A stretch of 64,000 bases of DNA from Globisporangium splendens (lineage: Eukaryota > Oomycota > Peronosporomycetes > Pythiales > Pythiaceae). The stretch covers positions 1 through 64,000 of the forward strand of contig VFIW01000131.1 of assembly GCA_006386115.1 (NCBI GenBank), written 5' to 3'. A model generated the notes under the pieces. That model saw only the letters and a list, made by a program, of their open reading frames with translations. It was not told the DNA's origin and ran no database searches. Position 1 is the first letter of the stretch; every line of letters starts with the position of its first letter. The position numbers and the translations under genes were made by a program. Of the stretch, positions 54,301 to 64,000 are shown in pieces.

Positions 54301-56338
54301 CAGGGGGCAACCTTGACGAATACCCGACTTGACCTCCCATTCTCTCGACACTTCACCGTTCACCAGGTACTGCGCTGTAGTGTCCGAGTGCATTCGACGT
54401 ACTAAATCCACAAATTGTCGCCCAAAGCCGAACTTGCTCAGCACAAGGTACAAAAAGTCTCTGTCCAATGTGTCGTAAGCCTTCATGAAGTCAAGCATCG
54501 CAATTCCCGGAGCGTCATCCAACCCTTCACCGTTGTTGTGGTACGCTTTGTCCAATGCGGTTTGCATGATGAAGATCGCGTCCTCCATCAGTCGGTCGCG
54601 CACGAAGCCTTGTTGTGCTTCCCCGATGATCCACAGAAGGATGTCTTGCAGCCTTGTTGCCAAGACTTTTGCAAACAACTTGTAAGTGGTCGTAAGCAGA
54701 GTGATTGGTCTGTAATCGAGGGGGTTTGGCGAATCTCCTTTCTTGCGCAACGGTATCACGATTCCTTGACCGAATGATCGTGGCATGGGAGCCCCGCGTT
54801 GGATGTTGTTGAATTCCCGCACCAAAACTTCAACCATCACGTCCTCGCAATCCTTGTAGAAGTCATTGTTCAGACTGTCCACGCTACCTGCCTTATGCCG
54901 ATGTAAAGCCGCGATCGCCTCTCGTACTTCCTTTTCAGTGATGGGTGCCATCAAGTCTTGGTTTTGCGCTTCCGTGACTTTTCGAGTTCCCGGAATATAC
55001 ACCAGTGCATCAAATCGCTGTTCAGCCTTCTGCGGAGGGACCGCAGCATGGCTCTGGCCAGTGATTTGGTGCCATTCTGCCCCCATGATGTCCGCCAGAC
55101 TCGCGTTTGGTGAGTGGTACCTTCCGGGAGTCGGTTCCAATCGCGAAATTGTTTGATCCCGCTGCCAGTTGGCGATCCTCCGAAAGAAGTGGCGAACATC
55201 CCCCTGCGTTGCTTGCATATACTTGCCGAATTTGAACTCTGCTGCCTCCCTTGCCGCGTTTGCTTGTTCTTCGATCAGCTGACGCCTTGTGCGGTTTGCT
55301 GGTCGATGCTGCTGATCCTCCAACTTTTGCCGATATCTTCGTACTTGCCGCTTCTCTGCTCGACTTACTCTCAGTATTGCTTTGATGAGACGCTGCTCCA
55401 GGTTGCTCCAAACGATTGACCCTTCACTCTGCATCAGCTCCAGCTCGTGAACGATTGCCTTTTGCACCCCAGTCCGCACCAAGTCAGGACGCGAGGTTCG
55501 CATCGGGTACCTGCACTTGTTCACTCTCTTTGGTCTCTGCGGTTGACTCGTCCATTTCATATGCAGCACCACTGCTTGGTGATCCGAGTAGCACTTGGGT
55601 AGCTCTATGGCCTCCCATTGCACGGCGCTGCCCAGGTTTCCTGCGATATAGAATCGGTCGAGTCGACTGGCTGAGTTTTTTCTCCAGTATGTGGAATGCT
55701 CCGTCGGTTCCCTCTGCACTGGCCACTCCGGATCCTCCACTAGCTCCCGTGCGTCGTAAATGCTCCACTCCGTCACTAGTCGTCTCAGTTCTGCACTCTC
55801 GCACTGCACAGGTAGCCGAACTCCTCTTTGGTACCGGTCCCGTTGCTTGTCGAGCACACAATTGAAGTCGCCTCCGAGCACTGCTGCTGCACGATGAGTC
55901 CCGAACTCCTCGTTTAGGCGTCGGAAGAAGTGTTCTCGCTCTGATTTCTTGTTGGGAGCGTACACATTAATCCACACCACTCCCTTGGACTTGATAGCGA
56001 CTGTGCGATTCGTCCACTTGGATTCCTCGATCAGTTGTGTTTCACTAATCGTCTTCGGATTTGTGAGTATTGCAACTCCGCCGGTCGCGTCTCGATGGAT
56101 GGACCAAAAGGACGTTGGTTCGTCCAGGTTTGCAACCCCCCATATTCGGTTCCAGTAATGTCGGAGTCTGCTTTCTTCTTTGGCTGTGGTGATCCTCGTT
56201 TCCTGTAAATAAATGATATCATACTTTTCTGCGGTTAGTGCCCCCTTGAGATCCTCTAACCATTTTGTTCGTTCTTTCTTTTTGAATCCGCACACATTCC
56301 GAGTTAATACCCATAGCGTGTTTGGACATGGTCTTTTT
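51366..56338 (-). pseudogene. LINE ORF2: endonuclease, reverse transcriptase, RNase H
   Basis: The N-terminal endonuclease of the apurinic/EEP type is seen as [40 protein letters not shown] and the SDHQAVVL end. Reverse transcriptase follows: [47 protein letters not shown] and the catalytic box FVDDSA in place of the commoner YADD or FADD. A frameshift near 53800 and another at a seven-base A run near 53760 separate this from the C-terminal 783-residue frame. That frame has a zinc-finger-like CPSNAGCGETKETISHIVWSC and ends with RNase H (YFGGGARGNPG, NNWCEYSALKDG, VFGDSQ, NKMADLLAN). The first RNase H Asp is Gly. ORF2 starts upstream of the ATG at 56295, in the LWVLTRN segment. Confidence 0.85.
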
Positions 56339-56442
56339 TCCTTTTTTGGTTTTTGTAAAATGCATTCTTGAGGGCATGTAGCGCGGCGTACATTTCTGTG
56401 CCTGGGCTACTGCCACCTTGGTTACCTGTTGGTGTCGCGCCT

Positions 56443-59400
56443 TTAGTACCTTGAAGGCTCGACCGAGTCCACTTCCATGGTGACTTGATCCATGATCACC
56501 GAAAGAGCTGACCATTCGCTGAGCTCCTCTCCACTCTTGAAGGCTGCTTTAAGTTCTTTGGTTTGCATCAACATCGCACAGAAGTCTTCAATCGCCTCGT
56601 ACAGGTTGTCTGGGTCTTCGGCGTTGCTGGACCTGAACGTCTGCAGCTCCTCCTCATACACCACTGTGCAGATGATGCAGTGGCTGAGCTTCTCTTGCTG
56701 GGTCGGGTGACAAAGTCGCAGAACTTCGAGCCCACCGTACTTCATTTTTCCTAGCGTCGACCAGTCTTCCTTGGAGTTGAGCAGTGCCGCCCGTTGTTGC
56801 TTCGTGGTTGCCGTTGCAATCCTGTCAAACCAGCTTGTAATCTATCCCCTGGTTTCTGCTTGATCGGTGCAGTATGAAAGACGTTTGTGTCCTTCCTCAA
56901 TCACCTGTTCGCGCAGAACTTGCGTCAAGTCCACTAGCGTTGGCCCGCTGAGATGATTCAGTACTTGATGCGGCCCTGGCGACATCTTCAACATCGCTAG
57001 TATACGCTCCCACTCATTGAGAGCTGCCTGCGTCCATACACCACGATTGGACGAGAGCAGAGGAAAGGGGCACTTGTTTCTTGCTTCCATTGCTCCTGGA
57101 ACCCTTCCCAATGCTCCTGCAGCGTGCGCTCGAGGTCTCTGCGTTTCTGCATGGAGTCTCCTTCGATCGCCAAACGTCTCGACAGCGTTTTGGTTTTCTT
57201 GAAGGGGACATTGGGGCTGTTCAGGTTTATCGCGACGTCACCATCTATTGCTGTGAGCATCAGGGTTTCGTCTCTATCTCGCTTCCTGGGTTGTGGAGGT
57301 AACTCGGTTGTGGGCGAGTGATATTCCACAAGCTGATTCTCCTGAGATGCGAACGACCAGCCGTGTTGTCCGCTGAGCTGGTTTGGCTCAAACTTTTCTC
57401 GCTCGTCCAGCGATGGAGTCCACACTGACTCTCCCAGACTGGAATTGTCGCTGTCCTCCATCGAATCGTCTGTTTCTCGTTCGGATTCGAAATGGCCAGA
57501 TCGGTCCGTCTTGAACTCCGTCTTGCTCCTCACGGATCCTTGGAGATGCTTCGCTAGTGATGAGCTCGTCATATTCGCCAGTGGTGTTGGGTCGTTCAGG
57601 GTTCTGAAGTGCAGACTGTTGTAGTGTTCGTTTGCGAATTTCATCACGATTGGTAGCGGACTGCTCGTGGCCTCTGCTTCGTTTCTGTCTTGACGGAGCT
57701 CGTCTTCCCATTGCTTCCCTGTGCACGCATATTCTTTGGCTGACAAAAACTGGCCGCCTCCATGGACTCTGGATTGCGGCTTGTAAATTGCAAAGCCCTT
57801 ACGGTCTCCGTACGTTGTCTCGATCAGCACGAAGATTTTCCTCTGCAAACCTTGGCAGCCATCCGCAAGGACTCCGGTCCACCCCACAGGGATCCTGGCA
57901 GCGTGGAAGATCGACTGGAGGAGCTGCTTGCGATATCACTGAAATAGTCGAGAACATCTGCTCTCCTTTCTTTTGGGCTCATTTTTTGATCCCCTCTCCC
58001 CAGTGCTTCGAGTATTCCCAAATGAGTTCCTTCAGGAAATTCGAGATCGAAGTTGAGACGTGCGGCCGCGTTCATGCTTTGCTTGATTCTGCTCGCCGTG
58101 GCCTCGAGCAGCTTCTCATTGGCCATGTTGTCATGCGTGATTTGGAGCATCGCTTCCGCCACTGCATAAAATTGGCAATTTCCGGTAGGTGGTGTTGTTG
58201 CTTCTGCAAGGCCGTTGGCGTCCATCACGTCTTGAATCGTGTACTCTCCATCCCAGTCCATGATGTCGTTACGATTCGGGTTGAGCTCGGTTTGTTTTTG
58301 CACGTGCACCTTCATTGACTCGTCCATATCTCGTCGGAAGCGCATCAGCTCTTTTGCCCACCGGATGTCATCCTTGGAAATTTGTCTTGGTCCATTTTTC
58401 TGGCTTGCCTTTGACGCGGGTCCTTTTGTATTCGCTGCTCCATCGTTTGGTTTCGCCTTCGCCTGTTCTTTGAGATTGCCGGTTTGTTGTCCTGAAATTC
58501 CTGTTTTCGCTGTAAACGACACATTTTTTGTTAGATTTTTTGGGTTGGAGTTCGGTTGTGGGCTGGACGAGTTGGTCTCATCAGGCGTCACGGGATTCGT
58601 GTTCTCGCTCGGCTCGTTTTCCCCCCTGGCGTGAGGATTCTCTGTTGCGGGTTGAAGTGGCTGTTTCTTTTTGTCAATGCAGTCTGAGACCGACTCCTTA
58701 ATTTCCGCTGCACTGGTGAAAGTGGCTGGCTTTCTCGGAAGTTTGCTCACGATCTCATCATCTGCGTAAATACAGTTGTTAGTTCCTGTTCCGTTGCCGT
58801 ACATGCTCGCGCGAAATGTCCTGCTGCCCCGCAGATTAAACAAGGAGCCATTCGGTACTTGGATGCGTGGTGAAGGATGATCGTTCGCCCTCGCCAAATA
58901 ATTCGTCTGACATCGATAAGCGTTTTGGACACGATTCCTCTTCAAAGAGCACCTCCCAGAGCTGCGATTGATGGGATCTTGGACCACACATATCGAGTGG
59001 GTAACCGTGGAATCGCTTGCCTGTCGTCTTCTTCAAGTATTCTTAAACAAGGCCATGTTCATCTCGCTGCTTGCAAGATGGCTTCCACGATTCGTCCGGT
59101 CGACTGATGATCTTTGTAGACTTGCGTCGCATCCGATAATTTGCCGACCAGCTCTCCTTCCACCTGATCCGCGATGGTGTTCTGGAAACGGAATAGGGTG
59201 TCTCCATCACACACTCGTCGAAGGAATTGAGGCAAGTGTCGAATCAGGAGTTCGCCTTCCACGATCGCTAGCATGATATCCCATTCCATCGTTGTCGGCT
59301 GGCGCAGGGTCACTGAGTACTCGAACTTTTGCTTGCAGTGTCGGATCATGTTGCGTTGTTCCTCCTCCGAGTATTTGTTCGATTTGAAGATGAAGGGCTG

Positions 59401-60067
59401 GGTGCCTTGCTCTTTGACGTTTGTTTGAGAGTTGGTGCTCGTTTGCGAACCCCATGGCGAAGCCTTGGTTTCATCTGCGAGCCTGTTCTGGTCAATTCTC
59501 TTTTGGATAAGCGCTACCACTGTCCACGATGACCGGTGCATATCCTTGCATAGATCTTGGATCGTCCGCTTCTTCTCCGTTGAGTGCTGGGTAATTGTTG
59601 TTCGCCTTTTTTGGTTTCTCCAGAATCCGCATCCCGTTGTAAAGAGCTGTGAACATTAACCGCACTTCGTATTCAATCTCCACTCTGTTGACCGCGTTTG
59701 GTGACAAACGCAACTTCGCCGAGAGGGCTTCGTATCTCTCCACTGGTGCAGTCTCCGTCGACGCTTCTTTTCGAGAGCCTTCCGCACGTGTTGGCGTCGT
59801 GCCTTCCTCAGTGGTCCCAGACTTGTCTTGTCCTCCTGCATTTAATTGGTCCTTATCGTTCGTGCGCACAGGATCTGGGGCTCCCCCTTTCCCGTGCTGT
59901 GACGCTCGTACTGCCATCTCTGCGTCGACTTGCGCCTGCCCACTCCGCAGCGTGATGGCTGTCTTCGTGGAAACTCAGTCCGGAGCTTCCTTCCGCGCGG
60001 CCCCCTCCTTTGGTTGCTCCATATTCATCATGGAGACCTCAGGAGAAAGCTGTCGCTTATCGCTCAT
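56443..60067 (-). pseudogene. LINE ORF1 with CCHC zinc knuckle and OTU-like protease domain, frameshifted
   Basis: Reading starts at MSDKRQLSPEV (60067). A stop follows near 59975, and the frame then continues through MAVRASQHGKGG to about 59500, where it shifts. A CCHC knuckle (CLICGAAGHFARAC, 58843-58802) comes next. After another shift a Ser/Asn/Lys-rich linker leads to an OTU-like domain. Its catalytic Cys block is PPTGNCQFYAV (Cys codon 58177-58175), then GGWTGVLADGCQGLQRKIFVLIE, and after a shift near 57890 the catalytic His block FANEHYNSLHF (His codon 57626-57624). OTU proteases cleave ubiquitin-type linkages; in a retroelement the domain could process the polyprotein or counter host ubiquitination. 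The C-terminal part has no known domain. Confidence 0.7.
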
Positions 60068-60215
60068 TATAGAGGCTTGTATACTCAGTTCAGTATACTC
60101 ACCCTGTCCGATGATCTTTGCAGTGGAATGTCGATTGTCGTCGTGGTACTTGCACTCCCGACACAAACAGCTGGTACCAATGCTGTCTGTCCTTTATAAG
60201 ACTAGATCGAAAGTG

Positions 60216-61797
60216 CTGTCAGCAGTGTTAATGAGACTCCGGAATTCTTAAACTGCATGTAGATCATAAGTCAAATAGAATTACCTTCTCATCTCATCAC
60301 CTGCTCTCTCTCTCTCTCGCTTACTGCCAAAGACTTGACGAAAGCGTGAACGGGAGTGTACATCGATGGTGCGTGATTGGATGATTACATCGGAGCTCTC
60401 AGGACGCACGTAATCTGTACATGCAAATGCTAGGCAGTGATTCCAAACAGAGATTTGCCACTCTTCGTGGAGTTGAATGTTCTCTGACGGCAAACCGTTT
60501 GTCTCTCGAGCACGCAATCGATCTCATTTGCCACAAGTGAGACGAACGTCAGTGGATAAAGTTCGCCTTGGTTGTGAGTGGTCGGAGGGTAAAGACAAAC
60601 AACCACCACTTCCAGTTTTCCTATCCCAGGCACAAGACGCAGCAGCTTTCAACTGGGTGCTAGTACGGTACGCCCAATAACACACCAAGAATGACGCGCT
60701 CGGTTCCGCTCCTAGTCATTCTCCTAGTCGCCATCTCCAGCTGCGTGGTGTCTGGAGCCATCCAAACAAATCAACAACAATTGAACGGAAGCAAGCTCCC
60801 GATCTTCTACTTCCATGGTCTCGCTGGTGCTGCGACTCAAGCCGAAAACCTGCGCGCCAACCTGACTGCAGAAGGACGTGTCTTCCACGCTCTCACGTTC
60901 TGCGAGAACGAGTGCTCGCTCAAGCCTCTTCGAGAGCAAGTCCAGCTTGCAATCACACAGATCAGCGCGATCGTGTCTCAAGACAACGTCACGTTTACCG
61001 ATGGCTATATGTTCGTTGGTCTATCACAAGGTGCACTGCTGGCGCGAGCCGTGATTGAAGAGTGGGACAGTCACAACGTGAAAGCCTTCATCAGCCTTGC
61101 TGGTCCTCACAACGGACTGTTCTACGGTCCTCAGCCTACTGATTTCACGTGCCTGGATATCATGGCGACCATCTACGGGCCCCAAGTGATCGACGCCAGC
61201 TTGTTCAACTTCTCCACGTACACCCCAGCTGATTACTCGGGAAAGCTGCAGCATGATCTCAATGAACTGGTCCTGAAGCCTGAGTTGCAAAACCAGTATG
61301 CTGTGTTTGACTTGCTCTACTCTCCAGTGAGAAAACTGTGGTTGGAAGGCAATCCGTTCCTCGCAACGACTACTAACATCAACACTTGCACTGGAGCAGA
61401 CAAGGACTGTGCGCCAGCACAGCAGCGACGCCGTGCCAACTTTCTCAAGCTTCGCGTCGCGCACTTCTTTGGATCCCCTCAAGATGACTTCATCGCCCCC
61501 TGGCAGTCCTCCATTCTCGGCCACTACAGCGACGTGAGCACGACGGAACAGATTGAGACGAGCTTTTCTTCGTTCAAAGTCCTGACTATGCAGCAGACGA
61601 CAGAATTCAAGCAAGACACGTACGGACTGAAGACGCTGGCGGCGCGCGGAGGCATCTTCCTACATGAAGCGCCGAACGTCGGTCACTCGTGCTGGATCCG
61701 TGACTACACGACGTTCGACGGCAAGCTCGACTGCAAGTTCCAGCCAGTGTATGACCAGTACGTCTACCCTGTCCTCCGCGACCCATTCTGCAGCTAA
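60216..61797 (+). repeat. Tandem repeat unit 3, right part
   Basis: From the LINE 3' end word CTGTCAGCAGTGTT through the 3' UTR, the (CT)n run and the PPT upstream block, this matches units 1 and 2, with the same 440-bp spacing from LINE stop to PPT start. Homology to the other units ends near the 3' end of PPT, after which a unique flank follows. Together with 38299-40671 it makes one unit split by about 19.5 kb. Confidence 0.85.
60691..61797 (+). CDS. Palmitoyl-protein thioesterase 1-like (copy 3)
   Basis: 368 aa. It agrees with copies 1 and 2 through nearly the whole protein, including the signal peptide, Ser112 in GLSQG, DDF acid and GHSCW histidine. It differs near the end (KLDCKF for KFDCKF, YDQYVYPVLRDPFCS) and lacks the short internal C-terminal duplication. 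A few synonymous changes cluster from 61508 on. The unique 3' flank and the simpler C-terminus suggest that this is the ancestral end of the array. Confidence 0.88.
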   Translation: MTRSVPLLVILLVAISSCVVSGAIQTNQQQLNGSKLPIFYFHGLAGAATQAENLRANLTAEGRVFHALTFCENECSLKPLREQVQLAITQISAIVSQDNVTFTDGYMFVGLSQGALLARAVIEEWDSHNVKAFISLAGPHNGLFYGPQPTDFTCLDIMATIYGPQVIDASLFNFSTYTPADYSGKLQHDLNELVLKPELQNQYAVFDLLYSPVRKLWLEGNPFLATTTNINTCTGADKDCAPAQQRRRANFLKLRVAHFFGSPQDDFIAPWQSSILGHYSDVSTTEQIETSFSSFKVLTMQQTTEFKQDTYGLKTLAARGGIFLHEAPNVGHSCWIRDYTTFDGKLDCKFQPVYDQYVYPVLRDPFCS

Positions 61798-63357
61798 GCA
61801 TGATGTGAGATCCAAGTGTTTCGTTGGAGCTCCTGACATATCTTTGCTTGCAGAAATCAGAGAAAATTCATGTCCGACTGAACTACCGCGATGTAATGTC
61901 GCAGCTTAATAAACACTACCTAATTGCTTGGACTTTGCTGTGCGGTGAATGTAATCCTGTTGACTCAGCAAACCTATACGGCTCAGTTCGCATAGTTGAA
62001 GTTCTTGCAGTTCGTCTTCCATTGAGTGCCACGACAGTACCCTGTTCAAAGCGATTGGATCTCCTGAGATTGGGATGATTGTGGCAAAGGTGGTATCACT
62101 GAGTTCAGTGGTATGAAATCAAAACAAAACGCAAACGTGAAGAAAAAGAGGCATCTCATCGCAATTTGCTTGCAGCAAGAATAAAACGAAGTCACTTGGC
62201 ATGCGCCTGTGCATGGTGTTCCAATGCTCGAAAAAACTACATTAGAAACGATTAAAAATTGTCAGTATGACATCGGCATTTCAGTTATGGGAGCATTCAG
62301 GATGTGAACTCCTCGAACTTGCTTTTATTGATAAAAGGAGTACATGGAACTGCTACAGCCAGATGCAATACGCTCTCATTTCCGATCAGTACCACAGAGC
62401 ACTAATTGGAGGACGGACTGTACTTACTTCAGCGATTGAAGACCAATCGCTCGCTTGGTAATCAGCACTGTACAGCGTTCAGGAGTTGAACATCTGGGCC
62501 GTATCCTTCTGACTGTAAGTGCGTGCGTTGATGACGCCCATTTGTTCGACAAGGAGACAAGGAATAGTTGGGTGTCACAAGCGTTGTTGATGTCAACAGT
62601 TTGGATCCCGTCATCCGAGTGCAAATCCGAATTCCAGTGTCGGACTTTCGTCAGTCGTTTTCCAAGGAGCCCTAAGGCAAAGAGCTCGTCTGTGCCACAG
62701 ATGATACTTAAAAATTGCCCTTCGGCGAGTGGACATTGGTCGACTGTGGATCTCAAGCCATGGCTAAAAGCACGCTTGAAGGCGCATTGGAGACATGCGT
62801 AGCGTTACTGCACTCGAGAAGGCAAACAGCAGAGAAGCAACAGTCCAGGAAACCATGCGAGCCAAGCCACATGTTCAAGTTGCGTGGAGATGGGCTGCCA
62901 CAACGAGTCGTGTTGAATGACTTCGTGATGGTGCACTCGACACTGTCAATAGTGCATCCACGTTGGGGCTAAACTAGTCGCAAGTATCCGGATAGTGTGA
63001 CTGTATCGACTTCAAAGTGACAAAAGAAGATAAGCATGCGATTTGCATGCAAACTGTCGAAAATGACGAAAAACTGTGTTGTGCTCTCACGGATAAGCAG
63101 GGGTAACGAAGATGAATCCTCCTTCAAGCTGTGGCATGCCAACGCCACTGTGCTGGGTGAGGCAGCAGTCTCGGTATGCTGCCCTCCGATGGCCCAAGAT
63201 AAACCAGTGCTAGCAATGTGGTTCCCCAGATGATGACCGTGCTTCGTATGCCGCAGAGGAAGAAGCAAACGCTGCTGACTGCCTCCCAAGCTGAGCTGCT
63301 GGTGGTGTGTTTGCTGAGCTCATGATGCCAACTTGACCTCATTTACGAACTAGCAGC
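61798..63357. other. Intergenic stretch between PPT copy 3 and the diverged paralogue
   Basis: About 1.56 kb. No frame shows family motifs, and I did not find a signal-peptide exon for the gene to the right. It is AT-richer than the coding parts. Confidence 0.4.
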
Positions 63358-64000
63358 ATGATGCTGTGGTCCAAGAGTAATGCCAAGTCGCTTCCAATCT
63401 TCTTTTTCCACGGCATCACGGAAAACGCGAGTGTGGCCGCGAACTATGCGGCCAACTTAGCTGCCGAGGACCACGTATTCACGGCGCTGAGCTTCTGCTC
63501 GGACCCTGCGCTACAGCAGCAGTTGTCGTTGGTCAACATGGGACGCTCGCCGGATTTCCAGGACTGGGTCAAGACCAACACGTTCCTGTCACTGTACAAC
63601 AACATCAATGAGTGCAAGCTCCTCGGTATCAAGTGCACGCTGGAAAAGGCTCGTCGTCGTCGCAATTTCCTCAAGCTGCAGGCGTTCCACCTGTTTGCGT
63701 CCGAGGGCGACGACGTCGTCTCGCCCTGGCAAACGTCGCTCCTGGTGCAGTACAACAACGTCAGCTCGCTCAACGAGATCGAGACCAAGTTCGCGTCGCT
63801 ACAGATCGTCAACATGAAGCAGACGCTCGAGTACACGCTAGACACATGCGGACTGCGCACGCTCGACGTCCTCAGTCGTTTGCACCTGCACATGGTCCCG
63901 AAGATCTGCCACCTGTGCTGGGTCAACGACAGCATCCCTGTCGCTGGCGGCGAGCTCTGCAAATTCCGCCCTCTGTACGACCAGTACGTTTACCCAGTGC
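63358..64000 (+). pseudogene. Diverged PPT-like gene lacking signal peptide and catalytic serine (runs off the edge)
   Basis: The open frame starts at a double ATG (63358, 63361) after an in-frame stop at 63334 and continues past the window end. It begins SLPIFFFHGITENASVAANY, matching residues about 35-55 of the intact PPT, so no signal peptide precedes it. After LSFCSDPALQQQ it jumps to a segment equal to residues about 201-233 of PPT (here ending NNINEC). Some 120 residues with the GLSQG elbow are absent without loss of frame. The rest follows the family, with the acid region EGDDVVSPWQ and the histidine block KICHLCWVND. It is either a non-catalytic paralogue or a decaying gene; an undetected upstream exon could supply a leader but not the serine. 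Confidence 0.65.

Larger units (their letters stand above)
51340..60215 (-). mobile_element. Near full-length LINE (I-like, with RNase H), decayed
   Basis: On the minus strand it runs from a 5' end near 60215 to a 3' UTR near 51340, about 8.9 kb. ORF1 (60067 to about 56443) carries a CCHC knuckle and an OTU-like domain. ORF2 (about 56338-51366) carries endonuclease, reverse transcriptase and RNase H. ORF1 has one stop and several frameshifts and ORF2 has about two, so it cannot move itself. The 3' tail is (CT)-rich rather than poly(A). Fragments of its 3' end occur at six other places in the window. The 5' end abuts the resumed third tandem unit at the word CTGTCAGCAGTGTT (60216-60229). Confidence 0.85.

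Noticed and set aside
61798..63357. Search for an upstream signal-peptide exon of the last PPT-like gene
   Set aside because: No ATG with a hydrophobic leader followed by a plausible donor was found close to the frame.

Overview
The window looks like nuclear DNA of an oomycete (Phytophthora/Pythium type). The grounds are an elicitin-domain GPI protein, a tyrosine-kinase-like (TKL) receptor kinase, a flagellar radial-spoke gene (zoospores), GC-rich third codon positions, introns of roughly 70-130 bp with GT-AG ends, and Inr-like TCAYTTT start sites. The species cannot be named from sequence alone.

Left edge (1-4932) is nested transposon debris. It holds the 3' end of a Ty3/gypsy-like chromodomain LTR element with a 651-bp LTR (1117-1767) and a long antisense reading frame. 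This element is inserted in a decayed hAT transposase gene (1768-3578), whose probable 3' terminal inverted repeat ends near 4932.

The gene-rich block (5118-28366) starts with two tandem paralogous PPR-like, probably mitochondrial, proteins. Next comes a cluster of an unrecognised seven-helix membrane protein family: one intact copy, one copy split by a stop and two remnants, with a second intact copy at 22885. A bHLH-PAS-like transcription factor (three exons), radial spoke protein 3 (three exons) and CCT/TRiC beta (six exons) follow. The block ends with a GPI-anchored elicitin-like protein facing a receptor-like TKL kinase with a Ser/Thr/Pro-rich ectodomain.

The rearranged block (30766-64000) is built on a palmitoyl-protein thioesterase (PPT1-like) locus. 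A 3735-bp unit (LINE 3' fragment, PPT gene, PPT 3' flank) is tandemly repeated, giving two complete near-identical PPT genes, a chimeric 5' remnant and a third unit. The third unit is interrupted by about 19.5 kb. That insert is a near-perfect palindrome (arms 40511-45389 and 46636-51514, spacer 1246 bp) carrying two head-away copies of a full-size P-glycoprotein-type ABC transporter, both with the same in-frame stop, followed by an almost complete but frameshifted LINE of about 8.9 kb on the minus strand. The LINE encodes a CCHC knuckle, an OTU-like cysteine-protease domain, an apurinic-type endonuclease, reverse transcriptase and RNase H. The third unit resumes at about 60216 with an intact PPT gene. 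A diverged PPT paralogue lacking both signal peptide and catalytic serine runs off the right edge.

The host genes are not an operon or a single pathway. The main story is repeat-driven: LINE 3' ends sit at every breakpoint of the tandem array and the palindrome and probably served as the homology or template-switch sites.
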